A DNA stretch of 64,000 bases from Paraburkholderia kururiensis (GTDB taxonomy: Bacteria > Pseudomonadota > Gammaproteobacteria > Burkholderiales > Burkholderiaceae): assembly GCF_034424375.1 (NCBI RefSeq), contig NZ_CP139965.1, positions 558,001 through 622,000 of the forward strand. Direction: 5' to 3'. The position numbers and the translations under genes were made by a program. This document shows positions 17,966 to 26,961 of the stretch, piece after piece. How positions within the stretch are numbered: the first letter of the stretch is position 1; each line of letters opens with the position of its first letter. Under the pieces are notes generated by a model, which saw only the letters and a list, made by a program, of their open reading frames with translations, made no database searches and was not told the DNA's origin.

Positions 17966-19189
17966 ATGCCGGAGAGCCCGATGTACGCCCGCACCATTTC
18001 GATGCTGTTCTATATGTTCTTCACCTGCGTGATCTTCAATCCGCAGGTGAAAGGCGTGACGATCTATCTGTACGTCATGCTGCCGCTGCTCGACCCCGGC
18101 TTTGCCTCGTTTGCGCTGGCCACCGTGCGGCGCTGGGCGCTGCCGCTCACCATCGCCGTGGCGGCGTGCCTGATCAGCAGCCCCATGGCGGCGGCACGCG
18201 TGATCTCCATTGCGATCTGCGTGGGTTATCTGATGTATACGTACGCGCGCAAGATCGACTACCTGCACCTCTGGATGGGCATCAATGTGCTCTTCGCCAT
18301 CGTGCAGTTCATCGCCTACTACGCGGACTACAGCCTCGCCGTGCAGTTGGGTCCCGACGAAGTGTCGAAGATGCTCTGGGGCGACTCCGCCACGCAGACC
18401 AACACGAATTTCTACGAGATTCTCTATTTCGCGCGTGTCTGCGGCTTCTCGCGCGAGGCAGGTTTCTTTTCGTCGCTGCTTGCCGCGTCGTTCGTGCTGT
18501 ATCTCATGCAGCGCGACAAGACCAGCAAGTTCGTGATGACGCTCTACTGGATCGGCCTTTTCATCAGCCTGTCCAAGGCATCGGCCGTGCTGGCCATCTT
18601 CGCCGTGCTTTACGTTGCGCGCCGGCAGCTGCGTGCAATCCACCCGCTTGTGGCCATTGCCATCTTCACTGTGACGATGGGCGCGATAGGGCTCTACATG
18701 AGAGCGCATGGCTTCTTCGGCGTGCCCACGTTCGCACACCGCATGGGCGGATACCCCTTCCTGCTCGATGCGCGCTTTTCGGACATCATCAAGGGCGTGT
18801 CCACGCAGCAGTTGCTCAACGACTACGGCTATCTGCCCTACGTGCACATGAACCGCGCGGTCTACTACGTCGACGAGGTGACGTTCGCGAGCATTCCAGG
18901 CCTCATCATCGACATGGGGCTCATTCCCGCGCTGATCCTGCTGGGCGTGCTCGGCTTCACCGCGAGCGACGGCTTCGTGATGCTCATGGGTCTGCTCATC
19001 ACGGCCACGTTGGGGCCGACGATGGTGACGTCGTTCGTGCCGCTCGCGTATCTGATCTGCTACTGGCCGCGCTTCTCCGTCTGGCTTGCCGACGCGCGGG
19101 CCCGCATGCCCGTGCCGCAACGCATGCGGTTGCTGGGCCGCCTCAAGCCCGTACCCGCCGCGCCGCCGCCGGGACACGCGTTCCGCTAG
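17966..19189 (+). CDS. wzy: Wzy-type polysaccharide polymerase (O-antigen ligase-like membrane protein)
   Basis: Wzy joins repeat units on the periplasmic side of the inner membrane. The 407-residue product has about ten to eleven hydrophobic helices spread through the chain. A large periplasmic loop lies between residues of about 240 and 310 (HRMGGYPFLLDARFSD to HMNRAVYYVDE), as typical of Wzy proteins. There is little pairwise similarity in this family, so the call rests on topology, length and position in the cluster; there is no other polymerase candidate nearby. It is followed after 55 bases by a periplasmic glycosidase gene and both are probably co-transcribed. Its positively charged tail (residues 375-407) is cytoplasmic. 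Confidence 0.78.
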   Translation: MPESPMYARTISMLFYMFFTCVIFNPQVKGVTIYLYVMLPLLDPGFASFALATVRRWALPLTIAVAACLISSPMAAARVISIAICVGYLMYTYARKIDYLHLWMGINVLFAIVQFIAYYADYSLAVQLGPDEVSKMLWGDSATQTNTNFYEILYFARVCGFSREAGFFSSLLAASFVLYLMQRDKTSKFVMTLYWIGLFISLSKASAVLAIFAVLYVARRQLRAIHPLVAIAIFTVTMGAIGLYMRAHGFFGVPTFAHRMGGYPFLLDARFSDIIKGVSTQQLLNDYGYLPYVHMNRAVYYVDEVTFASIPGLIIDMGLIPALILLGVLGFTASDGFVMLMGLLITATLGPTMVTSFVPLAYLICYWPRFSVWLADARARMPVPQRMRLLGRLKPVPAAPPPGHAFR

Positions 19190-19244
19190 CGGCCTCGACT
19201 CGACCATTGCAACCCGCACGGCTTTGCACCGTGCAGTCCGCACC

Positions 19245-20930
19245 ATGCCGAAGAAAAAGTCTGCCCCGCGTGCCCGCGTCCGTGTTCGTTGTGCCTTTGC
19301 GCTGCGTGCGTCCGTGTTGGCGCTCGCGCTTGCCGGCATGCCGGGCATGAGCGCGGCCGAGCTTCGTGCCGCGAATCGTCCCGATGCGTTGATCTCCGCA
19401 CCGGGAAAAACCGTGGCATTGCAGTTCCAGACGGGCGCAGTCGAATCGCCCGGTTCGACGCTGCGGCTCACGCTGTTCCCCTACGACGACGAAGGCCGGC
19501 TATCGACGAAGCCCGCGGCTTCGTTTCGCACGACGGTCGGTGCAGCGGCACAAGGCAAGACGGTGCAGGTGAACATCACACCGCCAGGCCCCGGCCTATA
19601 TCGCGTGGACGCCGAACTCGTTGCTCAGGATGGCGAAGCATCCGGGCGCACATCGGTCACCGTGGCTGTCGTGACGCCGCGCGATGGCGTAGGCCCACCC
19701 GATTTCGGCGTGGTCACGCATTTCGTTCAGGGGCAGGGCTCGCCCCAGGTGGTGCTGCCGCTCGTCAAACAGGCGGGTTTTTCGTGGATTCGCGACGAAC
19801 TCTACTGGCAGGAAATTGAAAAGAAGCCGGGCCGCTTCGTATTCCCGGCGCGCTACGACGACTACGTCGCGCAGGCATCGCAATTCGGGCTGTCTGTGCT
19901 CGGCGTGCTGGATTACGGCAACGCCGGCGCGTATCCCGATCTCTTCAAGGGCTCCACCTTCCCCATGACAGCGCAGGCACGCGCCCTGTTCGTGCGCTAC
20001 GTGGACGCCGTGGTACGCCATTACGGCAAAACCATCACGCACTGGGAGATATGGAATGAACCGGACTTCAACCGCATCGGCTACGACCATTACCTCGCGT
20101 TGCTGAAGGACGCGTACAGCGCAATCAAGCAGATCAGCCCCAACGCCAGCGTGATTTCGTGCGGCGGGGGCGGTTCGGGCGGCGGCCCGGGTGCCGATTG
20201 CATGGTGGCGCTCATGAAACGCGGCGGCCTCAACGACCAGGACGGCTTCAGCGTGCATCCGTACATGACGCCGAACACGCCCGAAAAGGGCTACGCGGCG
20301 CAAGGCGCGCCTATTCCCTCAGTCAGCATTCCCTCCACGTGGCCGTACCTCAAGCGGTTCGCCGCAGACAACATGAAGGCCGACGGGCGCCCGCTACAAA
20401 TCTGGATAACCGAGCTGGGTTGGCCCGTCAATCCGAAGGTGCCGGGTCAGGACGAAACGAGCCAGGCCGCCAACATCGCGCGCAGCTACCTGCTCTCGCG
20501 CCGCTACGATGCCGTGCGCGTGCTGTTCTGGTATGACTTCATCGACGACGGCACCGACCCGAACAACTTCGAGCACAACTTCGGGCTGCTGCATCACGAT
20601 CTTTCGCCGAAGCCCGCGTTCGTGGCCACCTCTGTGCTGGCCACGACATTGGGCAACCGTCGCTGGCAATCGGCACTCGTCGATACCGACGACGCGAAGG
20701 CCTATCGTTACGGCACGCAAGGCGGCGATTCAATTATTGCGGGGTGGACGGTAGGCACGGACGAACGCACCGTGTCGTTGAAACTGCCGCCGGGATCCTA
20801 TGTGGAGCGCGACTGGCAAGGGGCGCAAAGAACCGTGACCGTATCCGACGAAGCCTTCACCTGGCGCGTGGGACCGTTGCCGCGTTATCTGATTTCCGCT
20901 CCTGCCGTAAAGACCCCATCGCAACAGTAA
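19245..20930 (+). CDS. Exported PslG-like glycoside hydrolase
   Basis: This is a secreted or periplasmic TIM-barrel glycosidase, 561 residues. After a basic N-terminus and signal peptide ending near MSAAE, a beta-sandwich of about 110 residues precedes the barrel. The likely acid/base is E272 in WEIWNEPD and the nucleophile E390 in WITELGW, spaced as in clan GH-A (GH39/GH5-like). A small C-terminal strand domain follows. PslG of Pseudomonas, an enzyme with the same arrangement in the Psl cluster, trims its own exopolysaccharide. By analogy this enzyme would cut or release the polymer made by the cluster, acting with Wzy upstream. The start at 19245 gives a proper signal peptide; the open frame extends into wzy. 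Linkage specificity is unknown. Confidence 0.85.
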   Translation: MPKKKSAPRARVRVRCAFALRASVLALALAGMPGMSAAELRAANRPDALISAPGKTVALQFQTGAVESPGSTLRLTLFPYDDEGRLSTKPAASFRTTVGAAAQGKTVQVNITPPGPGLYRVDAELVAQDGEASGRTSVTVAVVTPRDGVGPPDFGVVTHFVQGQGSPQVVLPLVKQAGFSWIRDELYWQEIEKKPGRFVFPARYDDYVAQASQFGLSVLGVLDYGNAGAYPDLFKGSTFPMTAQARALFVRYVDAVVRHYGKTITHWEIWNEPDFNRIGYDHYLALLKDAYSAIKQISPNASVISCGGGGSGGGPGADCMVALMKRGGLNDQDGFSVHPYMTPNTPEKGYAAQGAPIPSVSIPSTWPYLKRFAADNMKADGRPLQIWITELGWPVNPKVPGQDETSQAANIARSYLLSRRYDAVRVLFWYDFIDDGTDPNNFEHNFGLLHHDLSPKPAFVATSVLATTLGNRRWQSALVDTDDAKAYRYGTQGGDSIIAGWTVGTDERTVSLKLPPGSYVERDWQGAQRTVTVSDEAFTWRVGPLPRYLISAPAVKTPSQQ

Positions 20931-20968
20931 GCGAACGAGAGCGGCGACACGGCTCTGCCAACGCACGC

Positions 20969-21000
20969 GGCCTCGTTGCTCCTTCGAGAGCAACGAGGCC
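20969..21000. terminator. Strong bidirectional terminator-like hairpin
   Basis: A perfect 13-base-pair stem, GGCCTCGTTGCTC (20969-20981) with GAGCAACGAGGCC (20988-21000), closes a six-base loop CTTCGA. It lies between the convergent glycosidase and WbaP-like genes, 38 bases past one stop and 20 before the other. No T tract follows on either strand. Confidence 0.65.
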
Positions 21001-21020
21001 CGCCCACCTGCCGTTGTCGT

Positions 21021-22490
21021 TCAATACGCGCCGTCGCGCCGCAACACCACGCCCACCGTCTTGAACAGAATCGCGATGTCATACCAGAGCGACCAGTTGC
21101 GCACGTACCAGGCATCGAGAAACACGCGGCGTGCGTAGTCCGTGTCGTTACGTCCGCTCACTTGCCAAAGACCCGTCATGCCCGGCTTCGCCAGCAGATA
21201 GTAGGCAGCCTCGTCGCCGTAGCGCGCAATTTCCTTCTCCACCACCGGGCGCGGGCCGACAAGGCTCATGTCGCCGCGCAATACATTCCACAGCTGAGGC
21301 AATTCGTCGAGACTCGTCTTGCGCAGCAGCGCACCCACAGGCGTGACGCGCACGTCGTTCTTGAGCTTGAAGTCCTTCTCCCACTCGGCACGCGCAACCG
21401 GGTCGCGATCCAGCAGGTCCTTCAGCACCTTGTCCGCATCGCGCACCATGGAGCGGAATTTGTAGCACTTGAAGCGGCGTCCGTTCTGGCCAATGCGCGT
21501 GTGCCCATAGAACGGCGAGCCGCCGTCCTTCGCAACCAGCGCCGCCAGCAGCAGAAAGATGGGCAGCAGCATGAGCATGAGGAAGCCGCCGGCCAGCACG
21601 TCGAACATGCGCTTGAGCACCTTCGCGGAGAAGCGCTCCAGGTTGTTCTGCACACGCAGCATCATCACTTCGTGGCCGAAGAAGTACGAGATGTCGGTGT
21701 TGCAGAGCGGCACGCCGCGCATCGACGTCATCACCGTTACGTCGCGTACGCCGTTCTGCGTGAGGCCGCGCACCCACGCATTACGCAACGCCTCTTCTTC
21801 CTGCTCCAGTGCGATCACCACCTGCGTGCCCGGCAGCATGCGAAACGTGGCAGGCGTCATGCCGTGCAACACCGGCGCATCCACGCGAGCCTTCGCCGTG
21901 GGGCGACCGTCGGGTGCGATATACGCCACGACGTCAGCGCCCAGAAAACGCTGGCTCGTCAGCGCCTGTTTCGCTTCGAGCGCGCTTTCTCCGCAACCGA
22001 CGATGAGCGTGGAGCGCTTCCAGAGATTCGCCGCATCCAGCGCGCGTTTCGTCAACGCCCTGAATGTCGGCACCAGCACGAACGCGCCGCTCCATGTCAG
22101 CGCCCACCAGCCGCGCGAGAACATGCCTTTCGTGAGCGTTGTGAGCGCGAGGTGAATGACGGCGAGCACGAGCAGCGTCTGAAAAATCTCTTCGATCTCG
22201 CGCCAGAACGGCCGACGACATGTGTAATGACGCAGCCGCAGCCAGAACCATGCGGTACCGGTTCCTACGAGCACCATGTAAATCAGCACGGGGTGCTTCG
22301 CCATGGAGGCCCAGACGCTCGATTGCCCTTCGGTGGAAAACGAGCCGAGCACGTGGGTGGTAATGAGCAGCGCCACAGTGAAGCCCAACACGTCCGAAGC
22401 GGCAAGCGCCGCCTTGTTCGTCAAGGACGGAAACGGGCGCAGAAGCTGTCGGGGCGCTGAAGCATAGCCAACGCTGACGGTTGAGTTCAC
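21021..22490 (-). CDS. Undecaprenyl-phosphate sugar phosphotransferase (WbaP/WcaJ type)
   Basis: This enzyme starts repeat-unit synthesis by moving a sugar-1-phosphate from a nucleotide sugar to undecaprenyl phosphate. The 489-residue product has four to five membrane helices in its N-terminal 150 residues, a Rossmann-like CoA-binding middle part (LIVGCGESALEAKQAL) and the C-terminal bacterial sugar transferase domain with KRMFDVLAG, a membrane-reentrant helix, KCYKFRSM, RKTSLDELPQLWNVL and GDMSLVGPRP. These match the polyprenyl-phosphate hexose-1-phosphate transferase core. It starts with GTG at 22490, eight bases after GAGGGA. Glucose or galactose is the usual substrate; I cannot tell which. 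It lies 106 bases after the GT4 gene in the same direction. Confidence 0.9.
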   Translation of the reverse strand: MNSTVSVGYASAPRQLLRPFPSLTNKAALAASDVLGFTVALLITTHVLGSFSTEGQSSVWASMAKHPVLIYMVLVGTGTAWFWLRLRHYTCRRPFWREIEEIFQTLLVLAVIHLALTTLTKGMFSRGWWALTWSGAFVLVPTFRALTKRALDAANLWKRSTLIVGCGESALEAKQALTSQRFLGADVVAYIAPDGRPTAKARVDAPVLHGMTPATFRMLPGTQVVIALEQEEEALRNAWVRGLTQNGVRDVTVMTSMRGVPLCNTDISYFFGHEVMMLRVQNNLERFSAKVLKRMFDVLAGGFLMLMLLPIFLLLAALVAKDGGSPFYGHTRIGQNGRRFKCYKFRSMVRDADKVLKDLLDRDPVARAEWEKDFKLKNDVRVTPVGALLRKTSLDELPQLWNVLRGDMSLVGPRPVVEKEIARYGDEAAYYLLAKPGMTGLWQVSGRNDTDYARRVFLDAWYVRNWSLWYDIAILFKTVGVVLRRDGAY

Positions 22491-22596
22491 TTGAAATTCC
22501 CTCGCTTTACTTGCATGCAGTTCTGGTTCTCAGGGACAAGCGCGGAACACCGCTGCTTCGTGGCACACACTCGAACGGCTGCGATCTTCGCGGCGC

Positions 22597-23817
22597 TCAG
22601 GTGGGCTCCGCGAGCATCGGTGCATCCATTAGGTCGAGCGGCGCGGGCCGGTGCAGCATCGCGGGCGCCAGTGCCGCGCGAATCCGTTCGCCTGCCGGCA
22701 GATGACTACGCGACTCGCTCGCTTCCAGCACGGCGGCGAGCAAGCCGTTTCGAAACGCCGCCCTGGAAAAACGCTCCGCGTTTGCGCGGCAATTTGCAGG
22801 CGTGAAGCGCTCGCGGTTTGCCTCGAAGCGATCCACGGCGCGGCGAATCGCGTCCACGTTCTGCTCGTCGAAGAAAAGTCCTGTGGGATGCGCGTGCTTT
22901 TCGTCGATCACGGTTTCACGCGCGCCGCCGCGGCCGAACGCGATCACGGGCGTACCGCATGCCTGCGCTTCGACCACCGAAATGCCGAAGTCTTCTTCGG
23001 CCGCGAAGACGAATGCGCTCGCACGCTGAAGATGGTCCTTGAGCACATCGAAAGGCTGGTGCCCGAGAATTTCAACGTTCGGTCCTGCCTTCGCCCGCAC
23101 TTTCTCCATGTCCGGACCGTCGCCTATCACCACGAGCTTGCGCTGCGGCATGGAGGCGAACGCCTCCACGATGAGATCCATCTTCTTGTACGGCACCATG
23201 CGCGAAACGGTTATATAAAACGGCTCTTTGCGCGCACGCGGTTCGAACGCCTCGATATCCACGGGCGGATTCACCACGACGGCCTCACGCCGATACACGC
23301 GCTCCACACGCCGCGCAATGAAGCTCGAATTCACGACGAACAGGTCCACGCCGTTGGCCGTGCGCGCATCCCATGTTCTGAGGTAGTGCAGCACGATGCG
23401 CGCGAGCCACGAACGCAGGCCCTTCGTGAGCCGAGCCTCCTGCAAGTACTGGTGCTGCAGGTCCCACGCGTAGCGGATAGGCGAATGCACGTAGCTCATG
23501 TGCACCTGGTCCGGGCCCACGAGCACGCCCTTCGCCACGGCGTGCGAGCTCGATATCACGAGGTCGTAACCGGAGAGGTCGAACTGCTCGATAGCCAGCG
23601 GAAAGAACGGCAGATAGCTGCGGTAATGACGCTTCGCAAAAGGCAGCTTTTGCACGAACGACGTTGTCGCCTTCTTCCCATGCAGGCACGAACGATCCGA
23701 CATGAAATCCACGAGACTGAAAACGTCCGCGTCGGGAAAGCACTCGATGATCTGCTCGAGCACTTTCTCCGATCCGCCATACGTGACCAGCCAGTCGTGA
23801 ACAAGCGCGACCTTCAT
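22597..23817 (-). CDS. Glycosyltransferase, GT4 family
   Basis: The 406-residue GT-B enzyme begins MKVALVHDWLVTYGGSEKV, the N-terminal nucleotide-free half with the glycine-rich turn, and has the C-terminal half with FYITVSRMVPYKKMD, LVVIGDGPD and the EX7E motif EEDFGISVVEAQACGTPVI (E at either end of FGISVVE). Such enzymes often resemble mannosyltransferases of the WbaZ/WcaI kind, but substrate identity is not certain. The ATG at 23817 has GGAGG eight bases upstream and was preferred to an open frame reaching 23961. rmlA lies 136 bases upstream in the same direction and the initiating transferase is downstream, so it is part of the leftward run of assembly genes. Confidence 0.88.
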   Translation of the reverse strand: MKVALVHDWLVTYGGSEKVLEQIIECFPDADVFSLVDFMSDRSCLHGKKATTSFVQKLPFAKRHYRSYLPFFPLAIEQFDLSGYDLVISSSHAVAKGVLVGPDQVHMSYVHSPIRYAWDLQHQYLQEARLTKGLRSWLARIVLHYLRTWDARTANGVDLFVVNSSFIARRVERVYRREAVVVNPPVDIEAFEPRARKEPFYITVSRMVPYKKMDLIVEAFASMPQRKLVVIGDGPDMEKVRAKAGPNVEILGHQPFDVLKDHLQRASAFVFAAEEDFGISVVEAQACGTPVIAFGRGGARETVIDEKHAHPTGLFFDEQNVDAIRRAVDRFEANRERFTPANCRANAERFSRAAFRNGLLAAVLEASESRSHLPAGERIRAALAPAMLHRPAPLDLMDAPMLAEPT

Positions 23818-23953
23818 CAAATAAGCCTCCATGAAACGTGCGCCGCGCAAGGGCGCACGCGCTGGGTCTTCACTGCCGATGCTATGGGCCCGATCACTGC
23901 CCTTCGGTTCGGATTCGCACAGAAGCCCGTCCGCATTAAAGAGGGCCGAGCCC

Positions 23954-24856
23954 TCACGCAACCGATGCGGAAGGCCACGCCACCTGATCGCGCAACAGGT
24001 TCAGCAGATACGTGCCGTAGCCGTTCTTCGAAAGCGGTTGTGCGAGCCGTTCGAGTTGCTCGCGATCGATCCAGCGCTTGCGCCACGCGATCTCTTCGGG
24101 GCACGCGATCATCATTCCTTGCCGCTTCTGCAAGGTTGCGATGAAGCTGGTCGCGTCCGTGAGCGAATCGTGCGTCCCGGTGTCGAACCACGCATAGCCG
24201 CGTCCCATGATCTCCACGTGCAACTGCTCGCGTTCGAGGTACTGCATGTTGACGTCGGTGATTTCCAGTTCGCCGCGCGCGGAAGGGCGAATGTCCGCGG
24301 CGATGTCGCACACGTGGCGGTCGTAGAAATAGAGGCCGGTTACCGCGTAATTCGAACGGGGTGCCTTGGGCTTTTCTTCGATCGAACGTGCCCTGAAGTT
24401 CCCGTCGAACTCCACCACGCCGTAGCGCTCCGGATCTTGCACGTGATACGCGAACACGGTGGCCCCTTCGGTACGACGGTTCGCGCTTTCCAGCTGCTTC
24501 ACGAGATCGTGGCCATAGAAGATGTTGTCGCCGAGAATCAACGCGGAAGGGTTCCCCGCCACGAAGCGGCGGCCAATCACGAACGCCTGCGCGAGTCCGT
24601 CGGGCGAGGGCTGTTCCGCGTATTGGATGTTCATGCCGAACTGGCTTCCGTCGCCCAGCAGGGCCTGGAAGCACGGCACGTCGCGCGGCGTGGAGATCAC
24701 GAGCACGTCGCGTATGCCCGCCACCATCAGCGTGGAAAGCGGGTAATAGATCATCGGCTTGTCGTAGATGGGCAGCATCTGCTTGGACACGGCATGCGTG
24801 ATCGGATAAAGCCGGGTGCCGGAGCCGCCCGCCAGAATGATTCCCTTTCGGTTCAC
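23954..24856 (-). CDS. rmlA: Glucose-1-phosphate thymidylyltransferase
   Basis: RmlA makes dTDP-glucose, the first step to dTDP-rhamnose. The 300-residue product has the nucleotidyltransferase signature GGSGTRLYPIT, KQMLPIYDKPMIYYPLS, the metal-binding D in LILGDNIFYG, and IEEKPKAPRSNYA with GTHDSLTDA further on, all standard for the family. The start is GTG at 24856: its first base starts a GTGA overlap with the stop codon of the upstream glycosyltransferase, and AAGGAGA lies seven bases ahead, so translational coupling is likely. RmlC is in the window 8 kb away but RmlB and RmlD are not. Confidence 0.95.
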   Translation of the reverse strand: MNRKGIILAGGSGTRLYPITHAVSKQMLPIYDKPMIYYPLSTLMVAGIRDVLVISTPRDVPCFQALLGDGSQFGMNIQYAEQPSPDGLAQAFVIGRRFVAGNPSALILGDNIFYGHDLVKQLESANRRTEGATVFAYHVQDPERYGVVEFDGNFRARSIEEKPKAPRSNYAVTGLYFYDRHVCDIAADIRPSARGELEITDVNMQYLEREQLHVEIMGRGYAWFDTGTHDSLTDATSFIATLQKRQGMMIACPEEIAWRKRWIDREQLERLAQPLSKNGYGTYLLNLLRDQVAWPSASVA

Positions 24857-25791
24857 AACGCTCTCCTTGCGTTTGCCGGCATGCCGTCCGCCACCTGCTG
24901 CAAGCGCATGCCTTCGCCAATGCCGCGCAGCACGCTGCGCCGCCCCGCAGGGGTGAAGCGCGGGCACTTCACGAGCATCGCGAGCACGGAATACGCCTGC
25001 GCCACCACAGACGACGGAAACCGCAGATTCTTGCGGCTGAAGTAGAGCCGGTTGCGCGTGCAATAGAACAGGCTGAACGGCGTTTCATCGCCGCCCGTGG
25101 AAAAGCTCACCTTGTGCGCCACATGCGATGCCGGTACGTACAGCAGGTGAATGCTGCAATGGTTCATACGCCAGACGAAATCGGCGTCGTCGTAGTAGAC
25201 GAAATAGCGCTCGTCCATCATGCCCACGCGCGCAAATACGCTCGCGTGCAGCGCCATGAAGCACGTAGGTGCATATTCGGAGAAGCACGTGTGATCGAAC
25301 TGACCATGATCTTCGTCGCCGTCGCCTACATGCGTGGTGATGGCTTTCAGCGGCCAGAAGCGTCCGCCCGCGCACCAGATGCGATTGGTGCCGTGATACG
25401 TGATCTTCGGAAACGTAGCGAGCGCGGCGCCGTCGCGTATCGGTTCGATCAGCCGCGCAATGGTGTGCGGGTCGCGAAACTCGACGTCGTTGTTGGCGAG
25501 CAGCACGTACTCGCAATCGTCTTCCAGCGCCATCGCAATGCCCTGGTTGTTGCCGCGCGCCACGCCCACGTTCGCGTTGTTGAACAGGACGCGCGCGTCG
25601 ATGCCGGCTTCGGCCGCGAGCTTGCGGGCCAGCACGCTGCCGCTGTCTTTCGCGCTGTTGTCGATGACGTAGAGGGTCATGTCCACGCCTTCCTGTGCCT
25701 TGAGGCTCGCGAAGAAGTCCTCCAGCACATCGTCCGACTGATACAGCACGGTGACCACGCCAACGCGGCGCCTCGTAGGCTCCATGTTCAT
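24853..25791 (-). CDS. Glycosyltransferase, GT2 family
   Basis: The 312-residue GT-A enzyme has the N-terminal VGVVTVLYQSDD strand-loop, the nucleotide-sugar region NNANVGVARGNNQGIA, and the metal-binding DxD-like motif region LLANNDVEF (N-D-V). YVYYDDADFVWR carries the probable catalytic acidic residues, which is typical of rhamnosyltransferase-like members (RfbF/WbbL type). Rhamnosyl transfer is therefore plausible but unproven. The ATG at 25791 is preceded by AGAGGAG. It overlaps the rmlA start by four bases and follows the epimerase gene after 18 bases, so it is inside a tight operon. A C-terminal region (residues 255-312) is amphipathic and may touch the membrane. Confidence 0.88.
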   Translation of the reverse strand: MNMEPTRRRVGVVTVLYQSDDVLEDFFASLKAQEGVDMTLYVIDNSAKDSGSVLARKLAAEAGIDARVLFNNANVGVARGNNQGIAMALEDDCEYVLLANNDVEFRDPHTIARLIEPIRDGAALATFPKITYHGTNRIWCAGGRFWPLKAITTHVGDGDEDHGQFDHTCFSEYAPTCFMALHASVFARVGMMDERYFVYYDDADFVWRMNHCSIHLLYVPASHVAHKVSFSTGGDETPFSLFYCTRNRLYFSRKNLRFPSSVVAQAYSVLAMLVKCPRFTPAGRRSVLRGIGEGMRLQQVADGMPANARRAL

Positions 25792-25809
25792 GTTCCGGCG
25801 CTCCTCTGC

Positions 25810-26961
25810 TCAGGCCGCACGGCTTGCGCGATACAGGCCGCGTGCCTGCATCTCCACGATGCTGCGCTCGTAGCGGTCCGGCTGCACTTCCTGCGCATCC
25901 ACCCACTGTGCGAAACGCTTGATGCCTTCGTCGAAATTCACCTTCGGTGCGTAGCCCAGCCGTTCGCTTGCGCGGGTGAGGTCGGCGTAGTTGTGGCGAA
26001 TGTCGCCCAGCCGGAACGCGCCCGTCACCTTGATGGGCACGTCGCTGTTGTAGAGCTCGCGCAACTTGCGCGCCACGTCGATCACGGGCGTGCGTTCTCC
26101 TGAGCCGATGCCGAACACGTAGTCGTTCGCCTCGCTACGAACGAGCGCAGCCTGTGTGGCGTCCACCACGTCGTCGATATAAACGAAGTCGCGACTCTCC
26201 AGGCCGTCTTCGAACACGCTCACTTCGTGGCCGTTCTTGATGCGCGTGGAGAAGATGGAAAGAATGCCGGTGTAGGGATTCGAGAGCGACTGCCCCGGCC
26301 CATACACGTTCTGATAACGCAAGGCCGACGCGCCAATGCCAATGGAACGGCACACGGTCATCACCATCAGTTCCTGGTCGTACTTGGTGATGCCGTACAC
26401 CGAAGACGGATGAATCTTCGAATCCTCGTCCGTGGGCAGGCATTCCAGCGGCTCCCCGGATACCGGGCAAAGATGATCGAAGCGCCCTTCGCGCAGGTCT
26501 TCTTCGCGGCGCGCGCCGGGATAGACGATGCCCACCGCCGGCGAGCGATATTTACCTTCGCCGTAAATGGCACGCGACGACGCCACCACCACCTTCTTCA
26601 CCGTGTTCTCGCGGTTCTTCACGAGAATGTCCAGCATGAGGCCGCAGCCCCCCACATTCACGTCTACGTAGTGACTGACTTCGTACATGGACTGCCCGGT
26701 GCCCGTTTCCGCGGCGAGATGCACGATGGCATCCTGGCCTTGCATCGCACGTTCGAGCGCGTGCCTGTCCGCAACGGACCCTTCGATGAAGCGCACCGAC
26801 GGATCCAGCGAAAGAAACAGCGCGGACTTGCGATACGGGTCGTCGCCGTGAATCTGCTCCGAGAGGTTGTCGAGCACCGTGACGTTGGCGTTCTGCTTCG
26901 CCAGCTTGTTGGCAAGGTGCGATCCAATGAATCCGGCACCACCGGTAATGAGTACGTTCAT
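25810..26961 (-). CDS. NAD-dependent nucleotide-sugar epimerase/dehydratase
   Basis: This extended SDR enzyme of 383 residues has the Rossmann motif GGAGFIGSHL at residues 7-16, the catalytic Ser-Arg pair in ASSRAIYGEG, and the YxxxK motif YGITK. The extra stretch between them (SGEPLECLPTDEDSK) is longer than in GalE and resembles the WbiB-type proteins described as dTDP-L-rhamnose 4-epimerases (6-deoxy-talose formation) in Burkholderia. UDP-glucose or UDP-glucuronate epimerase activity is an alternative. The gene overlaps the next acetyltransferase gene by four bases (ATGA). It gives the cluster a possible second 6-deoxyhexose besides rhamnose. Confidence 0.8.
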   Translation of the reverse strand: MNVLITGGAGFIGSHLANKLAKQNANVTVLDNLSEQIHGDDPYRKSALFLSLDPSVRFIEGSVADRHALERAMQGQDAIVHLAAETGTGQSMYEVSHYVDVNVGGCGLMLDILVKNRENTVKKVVVASSRAIYGEGKYRSPAVGIVYPGARREEDLREGRFDHLCPVSGEPLECLPTDEDSKIHPSSVYGITKYDQELMVMTVCRSIGIGASALRYQNVYGPGQSLSNPYTGILSIFSTRIKNGHEVSVFEDGLESRDFVYIDDVVDATQAALVRSEANDYVFGIGSGERTPVIDVARKLRELYNSDVPIKVTGAFRLGDIRHNYADLTRASERLGYAPKVNFDEGIKRFAQWVDAQEVQPDRYERSIVEMQARGLYRASRAA

